Source: Sporomusa acidovorans
GTDB taxonomy: Bacteria; Bacillota; Negativicutes; Sporomusales; Sporomusaceae
Assembly (NCBI RefSeq): GCF_002257695.2
Contig: NZ_CP155571.1
Length of the DNA stretch: 64,000 bases
Reading direction: 5' to 3' (one strand)
Shown here: one piece after another, positions 17,567 through 26,883 of the stretch
Position numbering within the stretch: the stretch's first letter is position 1
How the letters are laid out: every line of letters starts with the position of its first letter
Made by a program: the position numbers and the translations under genes
Notes under the pieces: generated by a model
Database searches by the model: none
Seen by the model: only the letters and a program-made list of their open reading frames with translations
Told to the model about the DNA's origin: nothing

Positions 17567-18880
17567 TTATCTTTTTGCGTAATACTCCGCAACTTTCTTA
17601 AAGGCATTGCCGCTGGCGGCAATCGTGGCTTCAATATCTTCCTGAGTATGAGCACCGGACATGAATGCTGCCTCAAATTGCGACGGTGCAAAATATATTC
17701 CCTGCTCTAACATCGCATGGAAGTAAATATTGAAAGCAGTTACGTCTGAACGTTTAGCACTGTTATAATCATAAACAGCCTGTTCATTAAAAAAGAGACC
17801 AAACAATGAACCGGCTTGGTGGAACCGGAAATTAAAGCCGCATTCCTTAGCTTTGGCCCGCATGCCGGCACACAGCGCTGACGTATTGGCCGTGATCTTT
17901 TCATAGAAGCCATCGGTATGTGCCAGTAACCGCAATGTTGCCAGTCCAGCCGTCATCGCCAAGGGGTTACCACTCAGCGTACCTGCCTGATAAACCGGTC
18001 CGGCCGGCGCAATCAGTTCCATAATATCTTTCCGTCCGCCGTAAGCGCCGACAGGCAGTCCCCCGCCAATAACCTTACCCAGACAAGTAAGATCCGGTGA
18101 AATATTATAGACCTCCTGCGCGCCGCCAAAAGCAACCCGGAAACCGGACATGACCTCGTCAAAAATCAGTAGTGCGCCATAGTGTTCGGTAATCGCCCGT
18201 ACTTTTTCCAAATAACCGGGTTTCGGTAAAACCAATCCCATATTACCGGGAACCGGTTCGATAATGACAGCGGCGATTTCCTCTCCCTGCTTTGCGAACA
18301 GGTGGCTTAGTCCTTCCGCGTCATTATAGTCAACCGTCAGGGTATTACTGGCAATCGCCTCCGGAACACCCGGACTATCGGGAACTCCCAGCGTGGTTGC
18401 CCCTGATCCGGCCTTAACCAGCAGACTGTCATGATGACCATGATAACAGCCGGCAAATTTGACAATTTTATTGCGTTTTGTATAGGCTCTTGCCAGTCTG
18501 AGAACACTCATTGTGGCTTCTGTACCGGAATTAACAAAACGAACAAGCTCAATGGAAGGAACAACTTCGGTAATCAACCTGGCAAGTTCTGTCTCAATGA
18601 GAGTGGGAGCCCCGTAACTGGTACCGCGTTCTATGGCTTCACGAAGCTCAGCGGTTACCTCCGGATGGGCATGTCCCAGAATCATCGGGCCCCATGAACC
18701 CACATAGTCAATATATTCATTACCGTCAATATCATAAACCCGACTGCCGCTTGCCTTGGCAATAAACGGCGGCGTACCGCCAACTCCCCGAAAGGAACGG
18801 ACAGGACTGTTAACCCCGCCGGGAATATATTGCTTTGCCTCTTTAAAAGCTGTCGCTGACTTATTTAGTGAAAATGCCAT
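17567..18880 (-). CDS. hemL: Glutamate-1-semialdehyde 2,1-aminomutase
   Basis: A 437-residue PLP enzyme that isomerises glutamate-1-semialdehyde to 5-aminolevulinate. Seen are the N-terminal IPGGVNSPVRSFRGVGGTPP, the GTEATMSVLRLAR segment, IFDEVMSGFR near residue 245 and the PLP lysine in LGKVIGGGLPVGAYGG near 270. Length is normal. AAAGGAG lies 7 nt before the ATG. It is the last gene of the six-gene operon and takes over from HemA (glutamyl-tRNA reductase) to complete the C5 pathway. Confidence 0.97.
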   Translation of the reverse strand: MAFSLNKSATAFKEAKQYIPGGVNSPVRSFRGVGGTPPFIAKASGSRVYDIDGNEYIDYVGSWGPMILGHAHPEVTAELREAIERGTSYGAPTLIETELARLITEVVPSIELVRFVNSGTEATMSVLRLARAYTKRNKIVKFAGCYHGHHDSLLVKAGSGATTLGVPDSPGVPEAIASNTLTVDYNDAEGLSHLFAKQGEEIAAVIIEPVPGNMGLVLPKPGYLEKVRAITEHYGALLIFDEVMSGFRVAFGGAQEVYNISPDLTCLGKVIGGGLPVGAYGGRKDIMELIAPAGPVYQAGTLSGNPLAMTAGLATLRLLAHTDGFYEKITANTSALCAGMRAKAKECGFNFRFHQAGSLFGLFFNEQAVYDYNSAKRSDVTAFNIYFHAMLEQGIYFAPSQFEAAFMSGAHTQEDIEATIAASGNAFKKVAEYYAKR

Positions 18881-18907
18881 TGTATTCTCCTTTCTGGAAC
18901 GTTTACC

Positions 18908-19873
18908 CTATAACCATTTTACCGCATCAAGTGCATGATAGGTAATAATAATGTCAGCACCGGCACGTTTCATGCCTGTCAATGTTTCAATAACCAAGCG
19001 CGGCTCATCAATCAGCCCCTGCGCAGCAGCCGCCTTAACCATAGCGTATTCCCCGCTCACATTATACACGGCTAATGGCAGCATAAACTCATCCTTGACC
19101 TGACGGACAATATCCAAATACGCCAAAGCCGGCTTAACCATGACAATGTCCGCCCCTTCTTCAATATCAAATGCAACCTCTTTAAGTGCTTCCCGGGCAT
19201 TGGCCGGATCCATCTGATAAGACTTTCGATCACCAAATTGCGGAGTCGAATCAGCCGCTTCGCGGAAAGGGCCATAATAAGCGGAAGCATATTTGGCTGA
19301 GTAAGCCATAATACTGATATCACTGTAACCCGAATCGTCCAACAATGACCGGATAGCGGCCACTCTGCCGTCCATCATATCGGACGGAGCCACCATATCC
19401 GCTCCGGCTTGCGCATGGCTTAGCGCAACTTTAGCAATAAGCGGCAATGTAGCATCATTATCCACTTTTTGGTCGTGGATAAGGCCACAATGACCATGGC
19501 TGGTATACTCACAGAGACAGACATCACTAATGACAACCAGTTCCGGCACAGCCTGCTTAATAGCGGCAATCGCCAGTTGCACCGGACTCTTCATGTCCCA
19601 GGCACTACTGCCGCATTCATCCTTGTACTCAGGCAAGCCAAACACCAGCACTGCCGGGATGCCTGCGGCGTATGTTTCCCGTGCCAGTTCAACCGCCTTA
19701 TCAGGCGATAAATGGAAGTTTCCCGGCAAGGCGGCAATTTCTTTTTTTATATTTGTTCCAGGCACGACAAATATAGGATAGACCAAGTCGCTGGCTGTCA
19801 GCCGGGTCTCCCTTACCAAACTGCGTATGCCCTCACTAACTCTAAGCCGTCGCGGGCGATAAATCATCGACAT
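18908..19873 (-). CDS. hemB: Porphobilinogen synthase (5-aminolevulinate dehydratase)
   Basis: A 321-residue enzyme that condenses two 5-aminolevulinates into porphobilinogen. Catalytic lysines sit in AYSAKYASAYYGPF (near residue 197) and MVKPALAYLD (near 248). The segment DVCLCEYTSHGHCG (about 118-131) carries the three cysteines of the zinc-dependent type. The ATG at 19873 follows the cobA-hemD stop by two bases, so the genes are translationally coupled. Confidence 0.97.
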   Translation of the reverse strand: MSMIYRPRRLRVSEGIRSLVRETRLTASDLVYPIFVVPGTNIKKEIAALPGNFHLSPDKAVELARETYAAGIPAVLVFGLPEYKDECGSSAWDMKSPVQLAIAAIKQAVPELVVISDVCLCEYTSHGHCGLIHDQKVDNDATLPLIAKVALSHAQAGADMVAPSDMMDGRVAAIRSLLDDSGYSDISIMAYSAKYASAYYGPFREAADSTPQFGDRKSYQMDPANAREALKEVAFDIEEGADIVMVKPALAYLDIVRQVKDEFMLPLAVYNVSGEYAMVKAAAAQGLIDEPRLVIETLTGMKRAGADIIITYHALDAVKWL

Positions 19874-19875
19874 GG

Positions 19876-21387
19876 TTATTCCCCCTTATACAATGCGGTA
19901 ATAGCTTCAATTAATCCCTTTATGGTATATTCTTCGGCAATAACATCCGGCTGAATGCCATGGGCCAAACAGGTTTCGGCCGTAATCGGTCCAATACAGG
20001 CAACCTTGGCTTTGGCAATAAGCCGTGCGCCATTTTCTCCTAATAACTGCAACAAATTCGTCACGGTTGACGAACTGGTAAAAGTAACAAGCTCAATCGT
20101 GCCTTGCGCTAATTTTTCCGCCAGTTCTCTCCCGTTGGTATCAGCGGCAACCGTACGGTATGCGGGTACAACTTTCACGTCTGCTCCCAATGCCGCCAAT
20201 TTTTCCGGCAAAACATCGCGGGCCACCAAAGCCCGGGGGATTAATACCTTCATGCCCGGCTGGAGATGTGGTTCCAGTGCCTCCGCAACCCCTTCGGCCC
20301 GGAACTCAGCAGGAATAATGTCGGCAACAATACCATAGTTTTTCAGTCTGGCTGCTGTCGGCGAACCAATGGCGGCCACCTTCGCGGCAATGGCTCTGGT
20401 ATCAAGCCCCGCGGCCCTCATCCGGGAAAAGAAATGCTCTACACCATTGACACTGGTAAAGATCAACCATTGGTAATCATCCAGCCTGGTGATGGCCTTG
20501 TCCAGTTCCTCATAGCTTGCGGGCGGCACAATTTTGATCGCCGGCGCCTCGATACAATCGGCACCTAATCTTGCCAGGCCGTCCGTAAGCACGCTGGCCT
20601 GTTCCCGTGCCCGTGTAACCAGTACTTTTTTGCCAAAAAGCAACCTATTATCAAACCATGCCAGTTGCTTACGCAGCGCGACAACCTGGCCGACAATAAA
20701 AATCGCGGGCGGCTTTAATCCTCTGGCCGCCTGGGCCGCCCGGGCAACCGTTGTCACCAGCACTTCCTGTTCCGGCTTGGTTCCCCAGCGAATAACGGCT
20801 GCCGGCGTATCTCCCGGGCGTCCGTTTTCCAGTAACTTGCCGGTAATATGGGAAAGATTCTCTACCCCCATGAGAAATACCAGGGTATCCACGGCCGTGG
20901 CCAGCTTATCCCATTGAATGGTAGATTCTGCCTTGGCAGGGTCCTCATGTCCGGTTATCACGGCAAAAGAAGTCGCAATGCCCCGGTGGGTTACCGGAAT
21001 ACCGGCATAAGCCGGCACAGCTATGGCCGAGGTAATCCCGGGGACAACCTCGAATGGAATACCATGTTCCAGCAGTTTTAACGCTTCTTCGCCGCCGCGC
21101 CCGAATACAAACGGATCGCCGCCCTTAAGCCGGACAACCACCTTATTGGCTAGTGCCTTATCCACCAGCAACTGGTTAATATCCTCCTGGCGCATCGTGT
21201 GAGCACTGGCAGCTTTCCCTACATAAACAAGTTCCACATCCGGCCGGGCATGATCTAATAGCCGGTCATCAGCCAACCGGTCATACACAATGGTATCCGC
21301 CTCTCTAATACACTCTATCGCTTTTAGACTAATTAGCCCGTAATCGCCAGGACCGGCGCCAACTAAGTAGACAATTCCCTGCTTCAT
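19876..21387 (-). CDS. cobA-hemD: Fused uroporphyrinogen-III C-methyltransferase / uroporphyrinogen-III synthase
   Basis: 503 residues in two enzymes. Residues 1 to about 245 are the SAM-dependent methyltransferase (VYLVGAGPGDYGLISLKA at the start, RLKGGDPFVFGRGGEE near 85, PGITSAIAVPAYAGIP near 118), which makes precorrin-2 from uroporphyrinogen III. From about 250 (GKKVLVTRAREQAS) to the end is HemD, which closes hydroxymethylbilane to uroporphyrinogen III. The fusion commits product toward siroheme and cobalamin. GGGAGG precedes the ATG. Such CobA-HemD fusions are common in Firmicutes. Confidence 0.96.
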   Translation of the reverse strand: MKQGIVYLVGAGPGDYGLISLKAIECIREADTIVYDRLADDRLLDHARPDVELVYVGKAASAHTMRQEDINQLLVDKALANKVVVRLKGGDPFVFGRGGEEALKLLEHGIPFEVVPGITSAIAVPAYAGIPVTHRGIATSFAVITGHEDPAKAESTIQWDKLATAVDTLVFLMGVENLSHITGKLLENGRPGDTPAAVIRWGTKPEQEVLVTTVARAAQAARGLKPPAIFIVGQVVALRKQLAWFDNRLLFGKKVLVTRAREQASVLTDGLARLGADCIEAPAIKIVPPASYEELDKAITRLDDYQWLIFTSVNGVEHFFSRMRAAGLDTRAIAAKVAAIGSPTAARLKNYGIVADIIPAEFRAEGVAEALEPHLQPGMKVLIPRALVARDVLPEKLAALGADVKVVPAYRTVAADTNGRELAEKLAQGTIELVTFTSSSTVTNLLQLLGENGARLIAKAKVACIGPITAETCLAHGIQPDVIAEEYTIKGLIEAITALYKGE

Positions 21388-21462
21388 AGAATCCTCCCTT
21401 GTTTAACAAAACTATGCATAATAAAAGTAGGTTTAGCTGCCGGTGGGCAGCCTGTCCGCAAG

Positions 21463-22392
21463 TCAGTCGGCAAACAACTTTGCCAGGATCTCGCGTCCAC
21501 CCTTATCCAGCATACGTACAGCCAGGGTGTGGCCCAGGCTCGCCGCTTCGACAGGATTTCCCCCAATCCTGTCCCGGACAGCCTCTTTGCCGTCAGGAGA
21601 CATAATAACAGCGTTTAAGGTAAGTTCATTCTTGGCCTCAAACTGACCATAAACACCTATCGGGATTTGACAACCGCCTTCCACTTCCGCCAGAAAAGCA
21701 CGTTCTGCCAGTGTAGCCTGGCGGGTTGCCTCGTGGTTTAAAAACGCCAGCATAGCCAGCGTCTCTTTGTCATTTTCCCTTGCCTCAATGGCTAAAGCCC
21801 CTTGTCCGACAGCGGGCAGACAGACGGTGTGCGGCAATATTTCGGTAATCTGTTGATCCCAGCCTAACCGTTTTAGGCCGGCAACCGCCAAAAGAATGGC
21901 ATCTAATTTTTCCGTTGTCAGCTTTTTCAGTCTGGTATCCAAATTGCCGCGCAAATCAACAATGGTAAGATCAGGACGGGCATTCAGCAGCTGCGCCTTG
22001 CGCCGGAGGCTGGACGTGCCTACTCTGGCGTTACGCGGTAAATTTGCCAGTGTTTTATACGCGGGACTTATTAGCGCATCGCCCGGATCAACCCGTTCCG
22101 TCACCGCAGCCAGTATCAGGCCGCTTGGCAATTCGGTAGGCATATCCTTTAAACTATGTACAGCCAGATCAATATCCCCCTGTAGCATGGAGACTTCCAA
22201 TTCCTTGGTAAACAGTCCTTTGCCGCCGATTTTAGCCAGCGGCACATCCAGAATTTTATCGCCGGTTGTTACCATATGCTTGAGTTCTATCGTTACCTCA
22301 GGGCAGTGCTCCCGCAGGCGGGCAGCCACGTGATTGGCCTGCCACAAAGCCAGCTTACTGCCGCGCGTACCGATGACAAGTTTTTGTTTCAC
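21463..22392 (-). CDS. hemC: Hydroxymethylbilane synthase (porphobilinogen deaminase)
   Basis: About 309 residues. It polymerises four porphobilinogens. Signatures are IGTRGSKLALWQA at the N-terminus, HSLKDMP near residue 83, RRKAQLL near 130 and the dipyrromethane cofactor cysteine in EVEGGCQIPIG near 241. The start is GTG at 22392, with GAGGAGAGG upstream; a longer frame exists but its extra 46 residues are antisense-like and unrelated. The GTG lies 38 bp inside the 3' end of hemA, an overlap consistent with coupling. Confidence 0.95.
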   Translation of the reverse strand: MKQKLVIGTRGSKLALWQANHVAARLREHCPEVTIELKHMVTTGDKILDVPLAKIGGKGLFTKELEVSMLQGDIDLAVHSLKDMPTELPSGLILAAVTERVDPGDALISPAYKTLANLPRNARVGTSSLRRKAQLLNARPDLTIVDLRGNLDTRLKKLTTEKLDAILLAVAGLKRLGWDQQITEILPHTVCLPAVGQGALAIEARENDKETLAMLAFLNHEATRQATLAERAFLAEVEGGCQIPIGVYGQFEAKNELTLNAVIMSPDGKEAVRDRIGGNPVEAASLGHTLAVRMLDKGGREILAKLFAD

Positions 22393-23704
22393 GGTCTCGT
22401 TCCTCTCCTCGCTGATCTTCCCGGTCCACTTCCAACGCAATGTCCAGTTTGAATAATTTACGAATAGCGTCCTGGTAGTAATACTCCTTGTCCGTCCCTG
22501 CAGCTTCGTGCAGGCGGATAATCGGATCACGCAGCAGTTTTCTGATAATCATCTTGGACATGTTCTCTAAAATCCGCCGTTCATCAGGCGTAATATCCGG
22601 CAGTTTGGTTAAAGCCCGCTTGATTTCCCGCTGGCGAATCCGTTCCGCTTTGTCTGTCAGCCTGGCCAGTGTCGGCCGGTAAGATAAATAGCGGAACCGT
22701 TCGATAATTCCGGCCATTTCTTCATCCACCAGCCGTTCGGCTTCAGCGGCCTCCTGCTGCCGTTCCCGCATATTGGATTCAACAACAGCTTCTAAATCGT
22801 CAATATTATACAGGGTTACGCCCGCAATGGCGCCAACCTCGGGTTCGATATCCCGCGGTACGGCGATATCAATAAAAAAGATCGGCCGCCCCTGCCGTTT
22901 GGGCATGAGGTGAGCTACGTCCCAGGTTTGAATAATGTAGTGCGGCGCACCTGTGGAAGTAATAACAATATCCGCATCAACCGCACATTTTAAGAAGTCC
23001 TCAAAGGGCACGGCGACACCGCGAAATTTATCGGCCAATGCCAACGCCCGTTCAAAATTGCGGTTGGATACAAACACAGTTTTAACACCGCTCGCGACCA
23101 AATGGCGAGCCGTCAATTCACTCATCTCACCCGCCCCAAGCACTAATACATTAGAGGCTGACAAGTCCCCCAGCACCTTCTTGGCCAGTTCGACGGCGGC
23201 ATAGCTGACCGACACCGCATTATAGGCAATCCGGGTAGCTGTCCGCACCTTCTTCCCCACCGCGATGGCCCGGTTAAATAACGTGTTTAAAACTGTGCTG
23301 GTCGTACCGGCAATCCGGGCAATCGCATACGCCGACTTTACCTGGCTGAGGATTTGCCCCTCCCCCAGCACCAATGAATCCAGACTGGCGCTCACTCTGA
23401 ACAGGTGGCGGATGCATTCCTCTTCCTGATAATAAAACAGGTAATCGTAACTCGTCTCCGCCAATACATTAGGCGCCATGTGATCAAGGAATTCCTGCAT
23501 AACCGCCAAAGCATCATCGGCATCTTCCACAACGGCGTACATTTCAGTCCGATTACAGGTAGACAAAATAACACATTCACGAATATCGTCATATTCGTGA
23601 AGACGCCTATAGGCCGCTTTAATTTGTTCTTCTGAAAAAGAGAAGCACTCCCGGACTTCCACCGGAGCAGTTCTATGATTCAGGCCCAGTACAACAAGCT
23701 GCAT
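22355..23704 (-). CDS. hemA: Glutamyl-tRNA reductase
   Basis: A 449-residue NADPH enzyme that reduces Glu-tRNA to glutamate-1-semialdehyde. Seen are LGLNHRTAPVEVRE near the start, the catalytic cysteine in LSTCNRTEMYA near residue 50, EGQILSQVK near 115, the nucleotide-binding LVLGAGEMSELTARHL near 185, and a C-terminal helical dimerisation domain. The ATG at 23704 follows GGAGGAGAG by 8 nt. It overlaps the precorrin-2 dehydrogenase gene by 32 bp. First committed enzyme of the pathway, so the upstream riboswitch controls flux. Confidence 0.96.
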   Translation of the reverse strand: MQLVVLGLNHRTAPVEVRECFSFSEEQIKAAYRRLHEYDDIRECVILSTCNRTEMYAVVEDADDALAVMQEFLDHMAPNVLAETSYDYLFYYQEEECIRHLFRVSASLDSLVLGEGQILSQVKSAYAIARIAGTTSTVLNTLFNRAIAVGKKVRTATRIAYNAVSVSYAAVELAKKVLGDLSASNVLVLGAGEMSELTARHLVASGVKTVFVSNRNFERALALADKFRGVAVPFEDFLKCAVDADIVITSTGAPHYIIQTWDVAHLMPKRQGRPIFFIDIAVPRDIEPEVGAIAGVTLYNIDDLEAVVESNMRERQQEAAEAERLVDEEMAGIIERFRYLSYRPTLARLTDKAERIRQREIKRALTKLPDITPDERRILENMSKMIIRKLLRDPIIRLHEAAGTDKEYYYQDAIRKLFKLDIALEVDREDQRGEERDRETKTCHRYARQ

Positions 23705-24317
23705 GTCGTATTCTCTCCTCCGCTTCGTTAAACTTGCCTTGTTTAAGTAAATCAAGCGCCTCAAGGTCAATCGTTTCACGCCAGAATTTTTCCCGTTCTT
23801 TCGTTGTTGCCAAACGTCCTTTAAGTTCTGGCCTCAGCTTGGCAATGAGCGCTAAATAGTGGCCGTATTCCGGGCCGTACCTGGCAGCGATCTCTTCCCG
23901 TAACCGCCTGGCCAGGGCCGGGCTCCCGCCGCCGGTCGATATGGTAAGCAGTAAGTCTCCGCGCACAATATGGGCCGGCACATAAAAATCAGACAACTCC
24001 GGCGCGTCCGCTACATTAACCAAAGCCCCTGCCGCCTGAGCGTCCTTAGCTGCTTGCCGATTTGCCGCCGGCTCATTGGTAGCACAGAATACCAAAAAAA
24101 AATTATGTAGATCACCGGCTTGGTAAACACGGGCTACCCAAGCCAGACGGCCGTTCTCTTGAAGTTGGCTCAGCCCCGGAGTCAGTACCGGACTAAAAAC
24201 AGTCACTTGGGCACCAGCCGTTATAAGTGATTTTACCTTGCGTTCCGCTACCGCCCCGCCACCGATAACGGCGCAGCGCCGCCCGGCAAGTTTTAAATTT
24301 ACGGGGTATAACTCCAT
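23673..24317 (-). CDS. Precorrin-2 dehydrogenase / sirohydrochlorin ferrochelatase-type (CysG N-terminal family)
   Basis: A 214-residue NAD-dependent protein that oxidises precorrin-2 to sirohydrochlorin and may insert metal. The N-terminal Rossmann motif is VIGGGAVAERKVKSL (residues 18-32); NVADAPELSDFYVPA and LTISTGGGSPALARRLREEI follow. It equals the N-terminal half of CysG without the methyltransferase, which is supplied by the cobA-hemD fusion. It is the first gene of the operon, 130 bp downstream of two terminators and the cobalamin riboswitch. GAGGTAA directly precedes the ATG. Confidence 0.92.
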   Translation of the reverse strand: MELYPVNLKLAGRRCAVIGGGAVAERKVKSLITAGAQVTVFSPVLTPGLSQLQENGRLAWVARVYQAGDLHNFFLVFCATNEPAANRQAAKDAQAAGALVNVADAPELSDFYVPAHIVRGDLLLTISTGGGSPALARRLREEIAARYGPEYGHYLALIAKLRPELKGRLATTKEREKFWRETIDLEALDLLKQGKFNEAEERIRHAACCTGPES

Positions 24318-24444
24318 TTACCTCACGTCCTAAAATAGATGTTACCTCATAATAAATATCTTACCACATTTCGTAACCAAACGGTAATTTTCCCTTATCC
24401 TGCGCATAAAACTAGTCTATAAAAAATTGCTTTACAATAGGAAA

Positions 24445-24469
24445 ACTCCTGACCGTTACAGTCAGGAGT
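24445..24469 (-). terminator. Second riboswitch-linked terminator
   Basis: A perfect 9-bp stem (ACTCCTGAC with GTCAGGAGT) and 7-nt loop, followed on the minus strand by TTTTCC. Confidence 0.75.
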
Positions 24470-24495
24470 GAATAATCAGTAAGCTAATAAAAATA

Positions 24496-24514
24496 TCCTG
24501 GCGGTTAGCCAGGA
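24496..24514 (-). terminator. First riboswitch-linked terminator
   Basis: TCCTGGC pairs with GCCAGGA across a 5-nt loop, followed on the minus strand by ATATTTTTATT. Its stem resembles the next terminator, and both are preceded by ATTCACTCCTG-like sequence, suggesting duplication. Confidence 0.7.
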
Positions 24515-24580
24515 GTGAATAGACTAGATGCATGAACAAATGCCTACTGAATCCCCTCCCCAATACCTCGTGGGTAACAA

Positions 24581-24750
24581 ACGGTGATTGTCAGACAGGC
24601 AGTTCTCCTGACTCCGGATCGTCGCTTGCCTAAACCTTCCCAAGACCTGTCATCCCAGTGGCGTATCTTAAGCTTGCTCCCCGTTACAGTGGCGGGACCG
24701 CGCCGGCTTTTAACCGTTCTTCCCTATTAAGCCATTGGCACCTATCTCTT
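24581..24750 (-). ncRNA. Cobalamin riboswitch
   Basis: Read on the minus strand, the RNA shows the ordered cobalamin aptamer elements: GGTGCC near 24742, AAAGCCGGCGCGGTCCCGCC with ACTGTA around 24690-24712, GCCACTGGGA around 24654-24663, GGGAAGGT near 24640 and the B12 box AGTCAGGAGAACTGCC at about 24600-24616. It precedes the tetrapyrrole operon with two tandem terminators in between, so adenosylcobalamin or a relative probably causes premature termination. Confidence 0.92.
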
Positions 24751-24827
24751 AGCTATTTGATTTTTATTTTTACAATAACACTTATATGGTGAATTGTCAA
24801 CCATCCGGGCTTGATTTCAAAGCGAAA

Positions 24828-26642
24828 TTAATCGGTCCTGGTCGTAGGGAGCGACGGTTTTCCCGGCAACCCAAAATAAGCTTCCAATACCCGGCGGGTA
24901 ATTGGTGCGGCGGCCATCGATCCCTCCCCCCCCTCTTCCACAAATACGGCCATAGCAATCTCGGGATTTTCTGCCGGCGCATAGCAGACGAACCACGAAT
25001 GCGTGGTTCCCCTCCCGGTTTCAGCCGAACCAGATTTTGCCGCCACCGTTCGGGGGAAACCCTGAAATACCGCTGCCCCCGTGCCACGAGTGGTAACTGC
25101 TGTCATTCCCTGACGGATAATGTCCCACACCTCTGGTCTAAGATATACTGTTCTTATGACCTCCGGCTCAACCTTTTGCACCAGATTTCCATCTTCGGTT
25201 AAAACTTTGTCTACAAGCACAGGTCGATAAGCGATACCACCGTTGGCAACTGTCATAGCCGTTACAGCTTGCTGTAACGGCGTGGCTAAATAGTAGCCCT
25301 GGCCAATGGCGGCAATCAAAGTTTCACCCGGATACCAGGGTTCATCATAGGTTGCCTGCTTCCATTCAGCAGTTGGAACCAAACCTTTTTCTTCTCCGGC
25401 CAGCTTAATTCCCGTTGCCTGTCCATAACCAAAAGTCAAAGCATAGGCGGCTAAGTTATCTACGCCGATACGGTTGCCCAGTTCGTAAAATACAGGGTCG
25501 CTCGACCAAGCCAGAGCGTCGGCAACCGTTAATTTCCCCAGACCTTTGGTCTCCCAGCCGTAAAAACTCCAGCCGTTTAGGACATAGACTCCCTTATCAT
25601 CAAAAACTTCCTGGGGAGTCGTTACCTGCATCTCCAAAGCAGCCGCAGAAGTTACTATTTTAAAGACGGAAGCCGGCGGATACGCACTTTGAATGGCACG
25701 GTTTGTCAGGGGGTTATTCGGATTGCTGAGCAGTTGATTCCATTCCCGGCTACCGATACCGCTCGCAAACTGATTGGGATCAAAACCCGGGGCGCTGGCC
25801 ATAACCAGCAAACCGCCTGTTTTAACATCAAGCACTACAACGGCACCTCCTTTTGCCTGCTGTCCCAGTGTGCGGCTTGCTGCCACTTGTGTATGTAAAG
25901 CTTCTTCGGCGGCTTTTTGCAAATTTGCATCCAGTGTAAGGACCAGAGCGTGACCGGGTACAGCCGGTTGATTACCCAACGGCCGCACATCCTCCCCGAC
26001 AGCATTTACTTCCAGTTGCCGTCCGCCTTCTATCCCCCGCAGCACCGTTTCCCATTGCTGCTCCAGGCCGTCTTTGCCGATTAAATCGTTGGGATGGTAG
26101 CCCTGATCTTTCCGGGCGGCGTACTCTTCCTGACTGATATTGCCTACATATCCCAGTACATGGGCGGCCAGTTCCTTGTATACATATTGTCTAACGGGGA
26201 TGGCTTCAATGAGTACTCCCGGAAGATAGTCCTGGCGCTCCTCAATTTTGGCAATCGTGGCTGCATCAATATCCCGTTTAATGCGTACCGGCGTATAAGG
26301 AAACTCGGCCGTAGCCTGCAACAGTTGATTAATTTGGTCTGCCGTTACGCCGGTAAGTGCTGCCAAAAGCGGCGTAGACTGCTGAGGGTTGCTGTATTCG
26401 CTGGGAATGATCGATACGGCGAAGCTTGGTCTGTTCGCTACAACAACCGCACCGTTTCTGTCATAGATCGTGCCGCGCGGCGCCTGGGCAGTGATCTGCC
26501 TGGTACGGTTCTGGTCGGCTATTTTTTTATACTGAGCTCCCTGAAACAACTGCATCCACATCAGCCGAAAAATAAGAGTCAAAATGATTCCGATAACAAT
26601 AACCGCCAGTATTTGAATTCGTCGGCTTCTCTCGTCCCACAT
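24828..26642 (-). CDS. mrdA: Penicillin-binding protein 2 (elongation transpeptidase)
   Basis: A class B PBP of about 604 residues: one N-terminal membrane anchor (ILAVIVIGIILTLIFRLMW), a dimerisation domain with RGTIYDRNGAVVV, and the transpeptidase with active-site SVFK (serine in YPPASVFK), a second motif SSD and the third motif KSGS near residue 540. It crosslinks peptidoglycan during elongation or spore cortex formation. The ATG at 26642 is favoured because AAAGGTG sits 6 nt upstream; a GTG at 26651 is an alternative. An R1 repeat occupies its upstream region. Confidence 0.93.
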   Translation of the reverse strand: MWDERSRRIQILAVIVIGIILTLIFRLMWMQLFQGAQYKKIADQNRTRQITAQAPRGTIYDRNGAVVVANRPSFAVSIIPSEYSNPQQSTPLLAALTGVTADQINQLLQATAEFPYTPVRIKRDIDAATIAKIEERQDYLPGVLIEAIPVRQYVYKELAAHVLGYVGNISQEEYAARKDQGYHPNDLIGKDGLEQQWETVLRGIEGGRQLEVNAVGEDVRPLGNQPAVPGHALVLTLDANLQKAAEEALHTQVAASRTLGQQAKGGAVVVLDVKTGGLLVMASAPGFDPNQFASGIGSREWNQLLSNPNNPLTNRAIQSAYPPASVFKIVTSAAALEMQVTTPQEVFDDKGVYVLNGWSFYGWETKGLGKLTVADALAWSSDPVFYELGNRIGVDNLAAYALTFGYGQATGIKLAGEEKGLVPTAEWKQATYDEPWYPGETLIAAIGQGYYLATPLQQAVTAMTVANGGIAYRPVLVDKVLTEDGNLVQKVEPEVIRTVYLRPEVWDIIRQGMTAVTTRGTGAAVFQGFPRTVAAKSGSAETGRGTTHSWFVCYAPAENPEIAMAVFVEEGGEGSMAAAPITRRVLEAYFGLPGKPSLPTTRTD

Positions 26643-26683
26643 CCGGTTCACCTTTTCTTTTTACATTACCGCACTTATATAAT

Positions 26684-26785
26684 ATCCAATAAAGATTTAC
26701 CGTCAGGGTGTTTGTGAAAGTGAAAAGCAAGCGCCAACGCTGGAGTATTACCAACACCCCTGACAAAAGAAAATCTTTATTGGAT
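26684..26785. repeat. R1 interspersed repeat, complete inverted-repeat copy
   Basis: The left arm from ATCCAATAAAGATTT and the right arm ending AAATCTTTATTGGAT are inverted copies, each extending into an AACACCCTGAC-like block. About 40 bp lie between them (GTGAAAGTGAAAAGC near the left arm). The layout is like a small non-autonomous mobile element or structured intergenic repeat. Related sites are at 36511-36607, 46572-46617 and 49141-49186. Confidence 0.7.
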
Positions 26786-26814
26786 TTCCTATAGTATTGG
26801 CTAAATGGGCAAAA

Positions 26815-26854
26815 AATAAGCCTGGCTTCCGCCAAGGCGGAAGTCAGGCTTATT
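26815..26854 (-). terminator. Terminator after the LCP gene
   Basis: AATAAGCCTG-x-CTTCCGCC pairs with GCGGAAG-x-CAGGCTTATT around a 3-nt loop; the minus-strand exit runs into TTTTTT. Confidence 0.8.
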
Positions 26855-26883
26855 TATAAGGCTATTGGCCAAATATTCTCCGG

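Noticed and set aside
22393..22530. Upstream extension of hemC
   Set aside because: The extra 46 residues are out of frame over hemA coding sequence and unlike any HemC N-terminus; GTG at 22392 has the ribosome binding site.
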